Assembly: GCF_014203895.1 (NCBI RefSeq)
Contig: NZ_JACHJY010000013.1
Coordinates: forward strand, 124,001 to 188,000
From: Streptomyces nymphaeiformis
GTDB taxonomy: Bacteria > Actinomycetota > Actinomycetes > Streptomycetales > Streptomycetaceae
Direction of reading: 5' to 3'
Length of the DNA: 64,000 nucleotides
Part shown: piece after piece, positions 1-7,467 of the stretch
Layout of the letters: every line of letters starts with the position of its first letter
Numbering within the stretch: the first letter of the stretch is position 1
Made by a program: the position numbers and the translations under genes
Notes under the pieces: model-generated
Databases searched by the model: none
Seen by the model: only the letters and a program-made list of their open reading frames with translations
What the model was told of the DNA's origin: nothing

Positions 1-266
1 GGGTACTCGGTCTCGGCGCGCCGGCCGTAACCGATCCACGCGCCCGTCTCGTCCGCCATCTCCAGGTGGCCGGCGACGAAGTCGGCGTGGAAGTGGGTGT
101 TGATCACGCCGACGACGTCGAAGCCGTGCGCGGCCGCGTCGGCGAGGTACTCGGAGACGTCCCGGCGGGGGTCGACGACCACGGCCCGGCCGGTGCGCTC
201 GTCGGCGATCATGTAGGACGCCTGGGAGAGGCAGTCCAGGTAGTACTGGGTGAAGAACACGGCCAT
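1..266 (-). CDS. MBL-fold metallo-hydrolase (persulfide dioxygenase-like), C-terminus cut by window edge
   Basis: Only the first 88 codons are present; the rest lies beyond base 1. The reading begins MAVFFTQYYLDCLSQASYMI and carries the metal-binding signature THFHADFVAGH at about residues 55-65, typical of the metallo-beta-lactamase-fold enzymes that act on persulfides and often occur with rhodaneses. The ATG at 266 has a GAAGGG purine run directly against it; a GTG two codons in (260) has better ribosome-site spacing and could be the true start. Two CsoR/CstR-type operators lie just upstream, which fits sulfide- or copper-responsive control. The substrate is inferred from family and context. 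Confidence 0.75.
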   Translation of the reverse strand, partial: MAVFFTQYYLDCLSQASYMIADERTGRAVVVDPRRDVSEYLADAAAHGFDVVGVINTHFHADFVAGHLEMADETGAWIGYGRRAETEY

Positions 267-273
267 CCCTTCG

Positions 274-289
274 ATACCCCCATGGGTAT
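274..289. promoter_or_regulatory. CsoR/CstR-type operator 1
   Basis: The site reads ATACCC-CCAT-GGGTAT, a perfect 6-4-6 inverted repeat ending 8 bp upstream of the MBL gene start. TACCC/GGGTA palindromes are the known operator form for CsoR-family repressors (copper CsoR, persulfide CstR). The neighbouring MBL gene favours the persulfide branch. The regulator gene itself is not in the window. Confidence 0.65.
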
Positions 290-330
290 TTACGCACTCG
301 ACCGTAAGGGGGCTCCCGCGGCGAAGTCAA

Positions 331-346
331 ATACCCCCCTGGGTAT
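331..346. promoter_or_regulatory. CsoR/CstR-type operator 2
   Basis: The site reads ATACCC-CCCT-GGGTAT, with the same half-sites as the copy 57 bp to the left. It lies between the MBL gene and the rightward methyltransferase gene, so one repressor could control both promoters. Confidence 0.6.
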
Positions 347-412
347 CCGGGATTTTTGCCGGACCGGCAACAGCGATGGCGTGACCGGCACGCGGTGGGC
401 GACGGTGCCTGC

Positions 413-1096
413 GTGACTGACGACATCGCGGCGGGAACGCCCGCCTCCACCCGTACGCCCCCGCCCGCCGACGGATACGTCGGAGACCCCGCGGTGCGGG
501 CGAAGTGGGACGACGTGTACGCCGACCGCGAGCGGCTGTGGAGCGGCCGGCCGAACGGCGCCCTCGTGGCCGGGACCGCCGGACTCACCCCCGGCCGGGT
601 GCTCGACGTCGGCTGCGGCGAGGGCGCGGACGCCGTCTGGCTCGCCCGCGGCGGCTGGGACGTGACCGCGCTCGAAGTGTCGGGAGTGGCCCTTGAACGG
701 GCGACCGGGCACGCCCGGGACGCCGGCGTCACCGTCCACTGGGTCCACGCCGGCCTGGCGGAGGCGGCGCTCCCGCCGGCCTCCTTCGACCTGGTCTCCG
801 CCCAGTACCCGGCGCTGCTGCGCACCCCCGACGCCGCCGCCGAACGTGCGCTGATCTCGGCCGTCGCGCCCGGCGGCGTCCTGCTGCTCGTCCACCACGC
901 GGGGATGGAGACCCGGCAGGCGGACGAGGGCGACTTCGACCCGGCCGACTACGTCTGGCCCTCGATGGTCGCGGCCCTGCTCGACGACGACTGGACGGTG
1001 GAGGTCGACGAGGAACGGCCCCGCGTGATCCCCGAGGGCGGAGCCGGCGCGCACCACACCCACGACGTGGTGCTCCGCGCCCGCCGACTGCGCTGA
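413..1096 (+). CDS. Class I SAM-dependent methyltransferase
   Basis: This 227-residue protein has the Rossmann-type SAM-binding motif VLDVGCGEGADAVWLA at about residues 63-78, followed by the acidic end of strand 2 (VTALEVS) and the later FDLVSAQYP motif IV region. The GTG at 413 was chosen because the frame is open to a TTG at 356 only through sequence overlapping the operator region. It resembles small thiopurine/tellurite-type methyltransferases; the substrate cannot be told. It is divergent from the MBL gene and shares the operator pair, so it may belong to the same sulfur or metal-stress regulon. Confidence 0.75.
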   Translation: MTDDIAAGTPASTRTPPPADGYVGDPAVRAKWDDVYADRERLWSGRPNGALVAGTAGLTPGRVLDVGCGEGADAVWLARGGWDVTALEVSGVALERATGHARDAGVTVHWVHAGLAEAALPPASFDLVSAQYPALLRTPDAAAERALISAVAPGGVLLLVHHAGMETRQADEGDFDPADYVWPSMVAALLDDDWTVEVDEERPRVIPEGGAGAHHTHDVVLRARRLR

Positions 1097-1108
1097 AGGC
1101 CGAAGCCC

Positions 1109-1147
1109 GTTTCCGGGATCGGGACAGCCTGTTTCCGGGATCGGGAC
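1109..1147. repeat. 17-bp direct repeat, two copies
   Basis: The sequence GTTTCCGGGATCGGGAC occurs at 1109-1125 and again at 1131-1147, just after the methyltransferase stop codon. No function is apparent; it may be a small local duplication. Confidence 0.5.
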
Positions 1148-1195
1148 CCAGTGCCCCGACCCGTGGTCACCCGTGCGCGGGGCCCGTCACCTCCG

Positions 1196-2212
1196 TTACC
1201 GCTGCGCCACTGCCGTGAAGGCGGCCTTGGGTTCCCATTCCATGTCGGGGTAGGTCTGTCCCCGGCGTCCTTCGAGGAGCTTGACGATGCCCAGGCCGGC
1301 CCGGTCCAAGTCGTCCCTGGGGTCGCCGTCCGGGCGGTGCGGATAGCCGGGCAAGGCGAACAAGAACACGAACGCGCTGTCCACGCCCTCGGTCTCGAAG
1401 ATCTCCAGCAGTTCGCTCAGATACGCGGCCTGGCCGGCCTCGTCACGCTCGTACGTGCCGTCCAGCCGTACGGGGGTCTTGGTCTCCGGGTCGTACTCGA
1501 CCACTTCCAGCACCCGCCCGCCGCGGTCTCCCGCGCCGCGGTAGGCCGCGGTTCCGAACCCGGTGATGGCGAGCGGCTTCGGGCCTTGGGTCAGGGTGCG
1601 CACCGCGTCCCGGAACCGGTCGGCGACCTCCGCGGAGCGGATCAGCTCGAACGTCACGATGTCGAAGGGGGTCCAGTCGACCTGCTCGAACCGGATGGAC
1701 GCGTAGGTGAGCCTGCCCTGGAACCGCTCGCGGACCGTGGCCGCGGCATCGCGGAGGAACGCGTTGACGCGCACGCTGAGCTCGCGCATCGCTTCGGCCC
1801 GCCGCTCGGGTGGGCTCATCAGCTGCTCGACCCGCTCCTCGGGGCTCTCCCCGGGCAGGAACCCGCGGTTCATCACGCTCAGCTCGACCCCTGCGACGAA
1901 CACGACCGCGGCCCCCTGCTGCCGGAGCCGTTCCGCGCGCTCGGCGCAGTCGCGGAAGAGCGCGAGGACCTGCCCCGGATCCAGCTCCAGCGGATAGGGC
2001 GAGAACCAGACCTCCATGCCGAGCTCGGCGGCGGCACCGGCGGCCAGTTCGAGTCGGTCCGGGTCGCCGCCGATGATCTGGACCGCGTTGCAGTGCAGGT
2101 CGTCGCGGATGACGGCGAGCTCGCGCCGGACCACCGCGGGGTCGAACTGCTCGCGGGACATCCGGCCGTGCACGACGAATCCGGTGTCGTAGGTCATTCC
2201 TCTTGCTCGCAT
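1196..2212 (-). CDS. Uncharacterised TIM-barrel (glycosidase-like) protein
   Basis: The 338-residue product starts MRARGMTYDTGF. Alternating strand/helix segments such as CNAVQIIGGDP, EVWFSPYP, VFVAGVELSVMNRGF, LTYASIRFEQVDW and ALPGY look like a (beta/alpha)8 barrel of the glycoside-hydrolase superfamily. Similar actinobacterial proteins are usually unnamed, sometimes called abortive-infection or glycosidase-like. The ATG at 2212 has a GAGAGGG ribosome site at good spacing; an internal ATG at 2197 is the alternative. It is divergent from a TetR regulator across an array of repeated palindromes, so it is probably that regulator's target. Catalytic residues were not assigned. Confidence 0.7.
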   Translation of the reverse strand: MRARGMTYDTGFVVHGRMSREQFDPAVVRRELAVIRDDLHCNAVQIIGGDPDRLELAAGAAAELGMEVWFSPYPLELDPGQVLALFRDCAERAERLRQQGAAVVFVAGVELSVMNRGFLPGESPEERVEQLMSPPERRAEAMRELSVRVNAFLRDAAATVRERFQGRLTYASIRFEQVDWTPFDIVTFELIRSAEVADRFRDAVRTLTQGPKPLAITGFGTAAYRGAGDRGGRVLEVVEYDPETKTPVRLDGTYERDEAGQAAYLSELLEIFETEGVDSAFVFLFALPGYPHRPDGDPRDDLDRAGLGIVKLLEGRRGQTYPDMEWEPKAAFTAVAQR

Positions 2213-2260
2213 GGCGACGCCCTCTCTGTCGGTCTCGGTCAGGGCGAGGCCGACAGTAAA

Positions 2261-2322
2261 AGTGCGTGCACGCAAGTTTGCGCTGGCGTAATTTTGCGCT
2301 GCCGTAACTTTGCGCGTACGCA
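2261..2322. promoter_or_regulatory. Array of four 16-bp-phased palindromic operators
   Basis: Four related 14-bp elements begin at 2261, 2277, 2293 and 2309, exactly 16 bp apart. Copies 2-4 share TTTGCGC followed by a CGTA or CGCA end; copy 1 contains the 12-bp perfect palindrome TGCGTGCACGCA (2263-2274). Each copy is a quasi-palindrome of type TTGCGC-nn-GCGTAA. The array fills the space between the TIM-barrel gene and the TetR gene and is the obvious binding region for that regulator. Confidence 0.65.
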
Positions 2323-2345
2323 GCTCTGTGTGGAACGCTGACACC

Positions 2346-3002
2346 GTGACGACACCACCATCAGGGCTGCGTGAGCGGAAGAAGCAGGCCACGCGCGAGG
2401 CGCTACGCGAGGCGGCCCTGCGCCTGGCCGTGGAGCGCGGACCCGACCAGGTGCGGGTCGAGGACATCGCTGCGGCGGCCGGGGTCTCGCCGCGCACCTA
2501 CAACAACTACTTCGCCAGCCGCGAGCAGGCGATCGTCTCTGCTGTCACCGCGGACCGGGAGGCGCGCATCGCGGCGGCGGTCGCGGCCCGGCCCGCAGGA
2601 GTGCGCCTGGCCGACGCCGTCACCGAAGCGGTGGTCGCGCAGTACACGAACACCGGCGAGCGCGCCCACAAGGCGCTGCTGCTGATCACCACCCAGACCG
2701 CACTGCGTGACGCGTTCCTCGACACCACCGCCGGCATCGAGCCTCCTCTCACGGCGGTGATCGCCGAACGCCTGGGCGACGCCGGAGCGCGCACGGCCCG
2801 CGTTCTCGCGGCGAGCGTGGCCGCGGCGGTTCGCATCGCGTTGGAGGGCTGGCTCCGGCCGCCGGGGAACGCGGAGGCCACCGAGGATTTCGCCGCCGGA
2901 GGACTGGTCGTGCCCTCCGGCTCGCTGCCCGACCAGCTCCGCACGGCGCTGGCCCCGCTCGCGCCCGCGTTCGACGCCGCCGAGCAGCGCACCCAGCCGT
3001 GA
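2346..3002 (+). CDS. TetR/AcrR family regulator
   Basis: The 218-residue protein has an N-terminal TetR helix-turn-helix (REALREAALRLAVERG, then VEDIAAAAGVSPRTYNNYF) within residues 8-60 and a helical ligand domain after it. The GTG at 2346 was chosen because further upstream codons run into the operator repeats. The array at 2261-2322 suggests it represses itself and the divergent TIM-barrel gene. The inducer is unknown. Confidence 0.85.
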   Translation: MTTPPSGLRERKKQATREALREAALRLAVERGPDQVRVEDIAAAAGVSPRTYNNYFASREQAIVSAVTADREARIAAAVAARPAGVRLADAVTEAVVAQYTNTGERAHKALLLITTQTALRDAFLDTTAGIEPPLTAVIAERLGDAGARTARVLAASVAAAVRIALEGWLRPPGNAEATEDFAAGGLVVPSGSLPDQLRTALAPLAPAFDAAEQRTQP

Positions 3003-3048
3003 GGCCGACCCGACCTGCGTATCCGCGTCGCGATCCACGACGGGAGTA

Positions 3049-3459
3049 CTAGGCGGACTCCAGCAGCCCCTTGAGCCGGGCCAGGTCGGCGGCGACCGTG
3101 TCGGCGTCACGCTCGAACTCGGCGTCGCTCATCTCCGGCCGGCGGAGGAGGGTGAACACCACCTCGCTCCCCGTCTCGGTGGCGATCACCCGGACCGGGT
3201 TGTGGAAGGTCTGCCCGGAGGGGAGCGTGACGTCGTGGTCGAGCACGCCCAGGTCGTTGCGCGGCACGAACCTGACCGTGACGCGCCCCAGCGGGGAGGA
3301 GTCCGCGACCCATTCGTCGCCGACCTTCTCGATGGTTTTCCCCAGGCCATGGGCCCAGGCGGGCAGGTTCACCGGATCCGACGCGTAGGCGTAGACGTCG
3401 GCGACGGAGCGGTCGATGGAGATGCTGACGTGGCGTGATTCCTTGTCGGTGACGTTCAT
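3049..3459 (-). CDS. SRPBCC-fold protein (polyketide cyclase/dehydrase type)
   Basis: This 136-residue protein has the START/SRPBCC layout: an opening strand HVSISIDRSVADVYAYASDP, the conserved NLPAWAHGL segment, a beta-sheet core and a long C-terminal helix (MSDAEFERDADTVAADLARL). Such proteins bind hydrophobic ligands or act as cyclase-like enzymes. It lies just downstream of the beta-lactamase gene on the same strand (gap 44 bp), which may be coincidental. No substrate can be inferred. Confidence 0.75.
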   Translation of the reverse strand: MNVTDKESRHVSISIDRSVADVYAYASDPVNLPAWAHGLGKTIEKVGDEWVADSSPLGRVTVRFVPRNDLGVLDHDVTLPSGQTFHNPVRVIATETGSEVVFTLLRRPEMSDAEFERDADTVAADLARLKGLLESA

Positions 3460-3503
3460 GGCGTCGACGCTAGTGGCCCGGCCCCGCCTTCCGCTTGAAC
3501 GAA

Positions 3504-4430
3504 TCAGACATCGGTGCCGAGCTCCCCGGCCAGCAGGGCAGCCGTCCCGGCCACCAGCGGATCGTCGGCGGGGGCGTCCTCCTCGGCCTTGGTGGTGAGG
3601 ACCGCGAGGACGATCGGCGTGCCGTCCGGCCGCCAGGCCACGCCCACGTCGTCGGCGCCGCCGTGGCGCCCCGATCCGGTCTTGTCGGCCAGGAGCCAGT
3701 CGGCGGGCAGCCCGCGCCGGAACCGCTCGGCGCTGGTCGTGTTGCGGAGCAGCCAGCCGGTGAGCCGCTCCCGGTCGTGGCGCTCCAGCGCGTCACCGAG
3801 CACGAGACGCGCGCAGCCGACGCCGATGGCGTACGGCGAGGTGGTGTCGGTGACCCGCCAGGGCTCCGCCGAGTTGAGCTCGGGCTCCCACCGGTCGAGC
3901 CGGGTGACGCGGTCCCCGATCGAGCGGCAGAAGCGGGTGAGGGCGGTGGGGCCGCCCAGCTCCCCGAGGAGCAGGTTGGCGGCGGTGTTGTCGCTGAAGC
4001 GGAGCGCGGCGTCGCAGAGGGCGGAGACGGTCATGCCGCCCGCGACGTTCTCGGCGCGCCCGGTGATCGGCGAGTAGCCCGACCTCTCGACGTACGCCGT
4101 CGTGTAGCGGAGGCGCCGGGCGAGGAACTCCCCGTCGTGGTCGAGGTCCCGCAGCACGGCCGCGACGGCGAGCGTCTTGAACACCGAGGCCATGGGGAAG
4201 CGCTCGTTCGCCCGGTACGCCACGGTCCTGCCCGAGCGCATGTCGCGCGCGAACACGCCGAGCCGTGCGCTGTGTTCGCGCTCCAGCCGCCGCAGCCGCG
4301 CGACGACGCCTCCGGTCTCCGGCGAGGCCTGCGCGGTGCCGTCGCCCACGGCGAGCGCGGCCGTGAGCGCCGTACCGGCACCCAGGGCCAGCGCGGAACG
4401 GCGGGACAGGTCGGGTACGTCGGCGTGCAC
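3504..4430 (-). CDS. Class A beta-lactamase, Tat-exported
   Basis: The 308-residue product has all class A active-site motifs, numbered from the GTG at 4430: S82-V-F-K85, S146-D-N, the omega-loop E182-P-E-L-N186 and K250-T-G. The N-terminus LSRRSALALGAG followed by a hydrophobic stretch is a twin-arginine signal. The start at 4430 was chosen for its GGAAGGGA ribosome site; a GTG at 4454 is possible. It hydrolyses beta-lactams outside the membrane. It follows the NHLP transporter gene by about 100 bp on the same strand, so read-through from that operon is possible, although a palindrome lies directly before it. Confidence 0.9.
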   Translation of the reverse strand: MHADVPDLSRRSALALGAGTALTAALAVGDGTAQASPETGGVVARLRRLEREHSARLGVFARDMRSGRTVAYRANERFPMASVFKTLAVAAVLRDLDHDGEFLARRLRYTTAYVERSGYSPITGRAENVAGGMTVSALCDAALRFSDNTAANLLLGELGGPTALTRFCRSIGDRVTRLDRWEPELNSAEPWRVTDTTSPYAIGVGCARLVLGDALERHDRERLTGWLLRNTTSAERFRRGLPADWLLADKTGSGRHGGADDVGVAWRPDGTPIVLAVLTTKAEEDAPADDPLVAGTAALLAGELGTDV

Positions 4431-4444
4431 GGTGTTCCCTTCCG

Positions 4445-4456
4445 CAGTGATCACTG
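4445..4456. promoter_or_regulatory. 12-bp palindrome upstream of the beta-lactamase
   Basis: CAGTGATCACTG is a perfect 12-bp palindrome 15-26 bp before the preferred beta-lactamase start. Its position fits a repressor site over the 5' untranslated region or promoter. No cognate regulator is visible next to it. Confidence 0.35.
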
Positions 4457-4529
4457 TCGTACGTGTACACCGCCCGACGCCCCGGCCGCCTCAGCCACGC
4501 GGACCGGCGCGGCACAGGGAACAGACGCG

Positions 4530-7466
4530 TCAGCCCAGTTGGCGCCGGACCAGCTCATGGAAGAGCCCGGTCGTGTCCGCGAGGAGCTCGGCAGGCGTGC
4601 CCTCCTGGACGACGCGGCCGTCCGCCAGGGCGATCACCCGGTCCGCGTCCATGATGGTGGACAGGCGGTGGGCGATCACGACACGGGTCGCGTTCAGCGC
4701 GCGGGTCGACTCGATCACCGTCCGCTGCGCCTCGTTGTCGAGAGCGCTCGTCGCCTCGTCGAAGAAGAGGACACGAGGCCTGCGGATGAGCGCCTGAGCG
4801 ATCATCAGCCGCTGGCGCTGACCGCCCGAGACGGTGCCTCCGCCGTCCGACAGCATCGTGTGCATGCCCATGGGCATCGCCTTGACGTCCTCCGCCAGGC
4901 CCGCCATCGCGGCGGCGGCCCACGCGTCCTCCAGCGGATACGATCCGGCGCCCCGGATGCAGTCGAGGACGGAACCGGAGAACGGCTGGGCGTTCTGGAG
5001 GACGACACCGCACTGGCGGCGCACCGCCGCCTGGTCGAGGGCCGCGAGGTCCTGACCGTCGTACCGCACGGTGCCGGAGGACGGCCGGTCGAAGCCGATG
5101 AGCAGCCGCAGGAGCGTGGACTTGCCGCACCCGCTGGCCCCGACGATCGCGACGAACTCGCCCGGCCGCACCCGGAGACTGACCCCGTCGAGGACGAGCG
5201 GGCCGTCCTCGGCGTAGCGGTAGGACAGGTTCTCGGCCTCGATCGCCCCGGTCAGCTCACCCGGCGGGGCGCTGGAGGCGCGGACTTCGGGTGTCTCCCG
5301 GAACACCGGCCTGATCTGTTCGAACATGGGCTGTACGGCGGCCGCCGAGAGGAGCGCGCCGGTCAGCTGCGTCACCGAGGACAGCATCATCGTGACGCTG
5401 GTGCTGAAGGTGAGGAACTCGCTCGCGGACAGGGTGCCCCGGGCCGGGCCGGCCAGGAGCGCGAACATCACGAGCGTGCACAGCGGCAGACAGACCGCGC
5501 CGAGGACCGCGAGGACGTTCTTGATCCTCCCGATGCGCCGGTGCAGCTCCCGGGTCCGCGCGAACTGCCCCGCCCACGCGGCGTACGCGAAGCTCTCGGC
5601 CGCCGCGACGCGCAGTTTGGGCAGTCCGCGCAGGGTCTGGAAGGCCTGGTTGTTCAGCTTGTTGCCGAGCCGGATCAGCTGTCGCTGGTACCGCAGCTGC
5701 CAGAGGCCCAGGCCCAGGAAGACCACGGCGGTGGCGAGCAGCAGGGCGAGCGCGACGAGGGCCAGGGGCACGCTGTAGACGAGGAGCAGCACCAGGTTCA
5801 CCGTGCCGACGGTGCCCGCCTGGACGACCACCGGGCCGATGCCGGACAGGACCTGGCGGATGGCGCTGATGCCCATGGCCGCACTGGCCAGTTCACCGGT
5901 GGACCGCCCGGCGAAGAACGTCGTCGGCAGGCGAAGCAGCCGGTCCCAGACGGCCGGCTGGAGCGTGGCCTCGATGCGGCCCTCCATACGGAGGATCGCG
6001 GTGTTCTGCAGCAGCATGAAGGCGGCCGACACGATGCTGGTCGCGATGATCGCGAAGCCGGCCTGGACGATGAGCCCGGTCTCCGCCGCCGGTACGTACG
6101 CGCCGAGCACCTTGCCGGTGGCGACGGGCACGAGGGCGCCGAGGGCAACCGCGACGAGCCCCCCGAGGAGCAGGTCGCGGAGCTCCGCCCGCGTGCCCCG
6201 GGCGCTGAACCGGAGCAGCCGCAGCAGGCCGAGGGGGCGGTCGGGCAGCGGCCGGTAGAACATGACGGCGCGCGGCGCGAACGCGGCGGCGCCGCTCCGG
6301 CCGACGCGCTCCCGCTCACCGGTGGCGGGGTCGAAGGCCGTGTACCGGCCACGTCGCCACAGCAGCGCGACGGGCGTCCCGTCCTTCGCGCGGTGGCCCA
6401 CCAGGGGCCCGCTGTCCTCGCGCCACCACCGGTCGCCGAGCCGGACGCCCCGGGTGCGGATCCGGGAGGCGAGCGCGATGCGTTCGACGGGGTCGGGGTG
6501 TCCGGGGTCCGGGGCCATGCCGCCGGGCTCGGCGAGGGCGATGCGCGCGTCGTGGGCGACGGCCTGGCACACGGCGTAGGTCGCGTCGTCGGCACGGTCC
6601 CGGGGGACGCCGCCGGAGCGGCCGATGGAGGCGAGCAGCGTGTGGTCGGCGCGCGTACGGGCGGCGTGCCCGGCCTCGATCCCGGCGGCCGCGCGGTCCT
6701 CGTGGTCGCGTTCGAGCTGCTCGATCCGGTCGTCCAGGGCGTACAGCAGCCGGTACTGCTGGTCGACCATGCCCTGCCAGGTCGCGGGGTCGACGAGAAG
6801 GGTCCCGGCGCCATGGCCACTGTCGTACGTCTCGTAGCCGTCGTACGCCGCGTAGCCCTGGTGGCTCGTCGCGTAGGCGGCTCCGTACGCGATGCTGCCG
6901 GGGGTGATCCGCATCCAGAGGACGTCGTCGTCGGCCGCACCGGGGGCGTCGCCGGGGCTGCCGTCCAGGACCGCCTGGTACAGGACGCGCAGCCCGCGGC
7001 CGATGCCGAGGCTGAAGGCGTGCTCCAGGGGGCTGAGCGGGGCGCTCTGGTCCCCGTACCACTGATCCTCGTACCACTGGCCGCCGCTGGACACCTCCTG
7101 CCCGTACGACTGGCCGACCGCGTACGGCAGTTCGCGCAGCTCGACGCGGCGCAGCAGGCAGCCCTGTGCGGGACGGCCGATCAGGGTGTGCGTCGGCCCG
7201 TCGACCGGGCCGAGCAGCAGCGTGCCCGGTTCGAGGCGGCCCAGGAAGTGCCAGGGGCCGAGCCGCGCCGCGTCGACGGCGAACAGGTCGAGCCCGCCCC
7301 CGACGACGAGCCAGAGGACGTGCGGGCCTTCCAGGGCGAAGCTGCGCAGGCCGGCGCAGTCGACCGCGGTGCCGAGGGCGCCGAGGGCGGCGACGACCGG
7401 GTCCGGGGCGACCGGGGCCGGGGCGAGGCCGTCGTGCCGGCCGGTGGGCGGATGGGGGACGTTCAC
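4530..7466 (-). CDS. NHLP bacteriocin export ABC transporter, permease/ATPase subunit without peptidase
   Basis: The 978-residue protein has a long N-terminal cytoplasmic region (about 1-380) in place of a peptidase, then an ABC exporter membrane domain (about 400-690, starting GGLVAVALGALVPV) and a nucleotide-binding domain with Walker A GASGCGKSTLLRL, signature VSGGQRQRL and Walker B VLFFDEATSALD. This layout matches the NHLP (nitrile hydratase leader peptide) export ATPase subunit. The GTG at 7466 begins 1 bp after the stop of the C39 transporter, and its AAGGAG ribosome site lies inside that gene's end, so the two are coupled. It is thought to work with the C39 exporter and HlyD adaptor to export the precursor encoded upstream. 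Confidence 0.88.
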   Translation of the reverse strand: MNVPHPPTGRHDGLAPAPVAPDPVVAALGALGTAVDCAGLRSFALEGPHVLWLVVGGGLDLFAVDAARLGPWHFLGRLEPGTLLLGPVDGPTHTLIGRPAQGCLLRRVELRELPYAVGQSYGQEVSSGGQWYEDQWYGDQSAPLSPLEHAFSLGIGRGLRVLYQAVLDGSPGDAPGAADDDVLWMRITPGSIAYGAAYATSHQGYAAYDGYETYDSGHGAGTLLVDPATWQGMVDQQYRLLYALDDRIEQLERDHEDRAAAGIEAGHAARTRADHTLLASIGRSGGVPRDRADDATYAVCQAVAHDARIALAEPGGMAPDPGHPDPVERIALASRIRTRGVRLGDRWWREDSGPLVGHRAKDGTPVALLWRRGRYTAFDPATGERERVGRSGAAAFAPRAVMFYRPLPDRPLGLLRLLRFSARGTRAELRDLLLGGLVAVALGALVPVATGKVLGAYVPAAETGLIVQAGFAIIATSIVSAAFMLLQNTAILRMEGRIEATLQPAVWDRLLRLPTTFFAGRSTGELASAAMGISAIRQVLSGIGPVVVQAGTVGTVNLVLLLVYSVPLALVALALLLATAVVFLGLGLWQLRYQRQLIRLGNKLNNQAFQTLRGLPKLRVAAAESFAYAAWAGQFARTRELHRRIGRIKNVLAVLGAVCLPLCTLVMFALLAGPARGTLSASEFLTFSTSVTMMLSSVTQLTGALLSAAAVQPMFEQIRPVFRETPEVRASSAPPGELTGAIEAENLSYRYAEDGPLVLDGVSLRVRPGEFVAIVGASGCGKSTLLRLLIGFDRPSSGTVRYDGQDLAALDQAAVRRQCGVVLQNAQPFSGSVLDCIRGAGSYPLEDAWAAAAMAGLAEDVKAMPMGMHTMLSDGGGTVSGGQRQRLMIAQALIRRPRVLFFDEATSALDNEAQRTVIESTRALNATRVVIAHRLSTIMDADRVIALADGRVVQEGTPAELLADTTGLFHELVRRQLG

Positions 7467-7467
7467 C

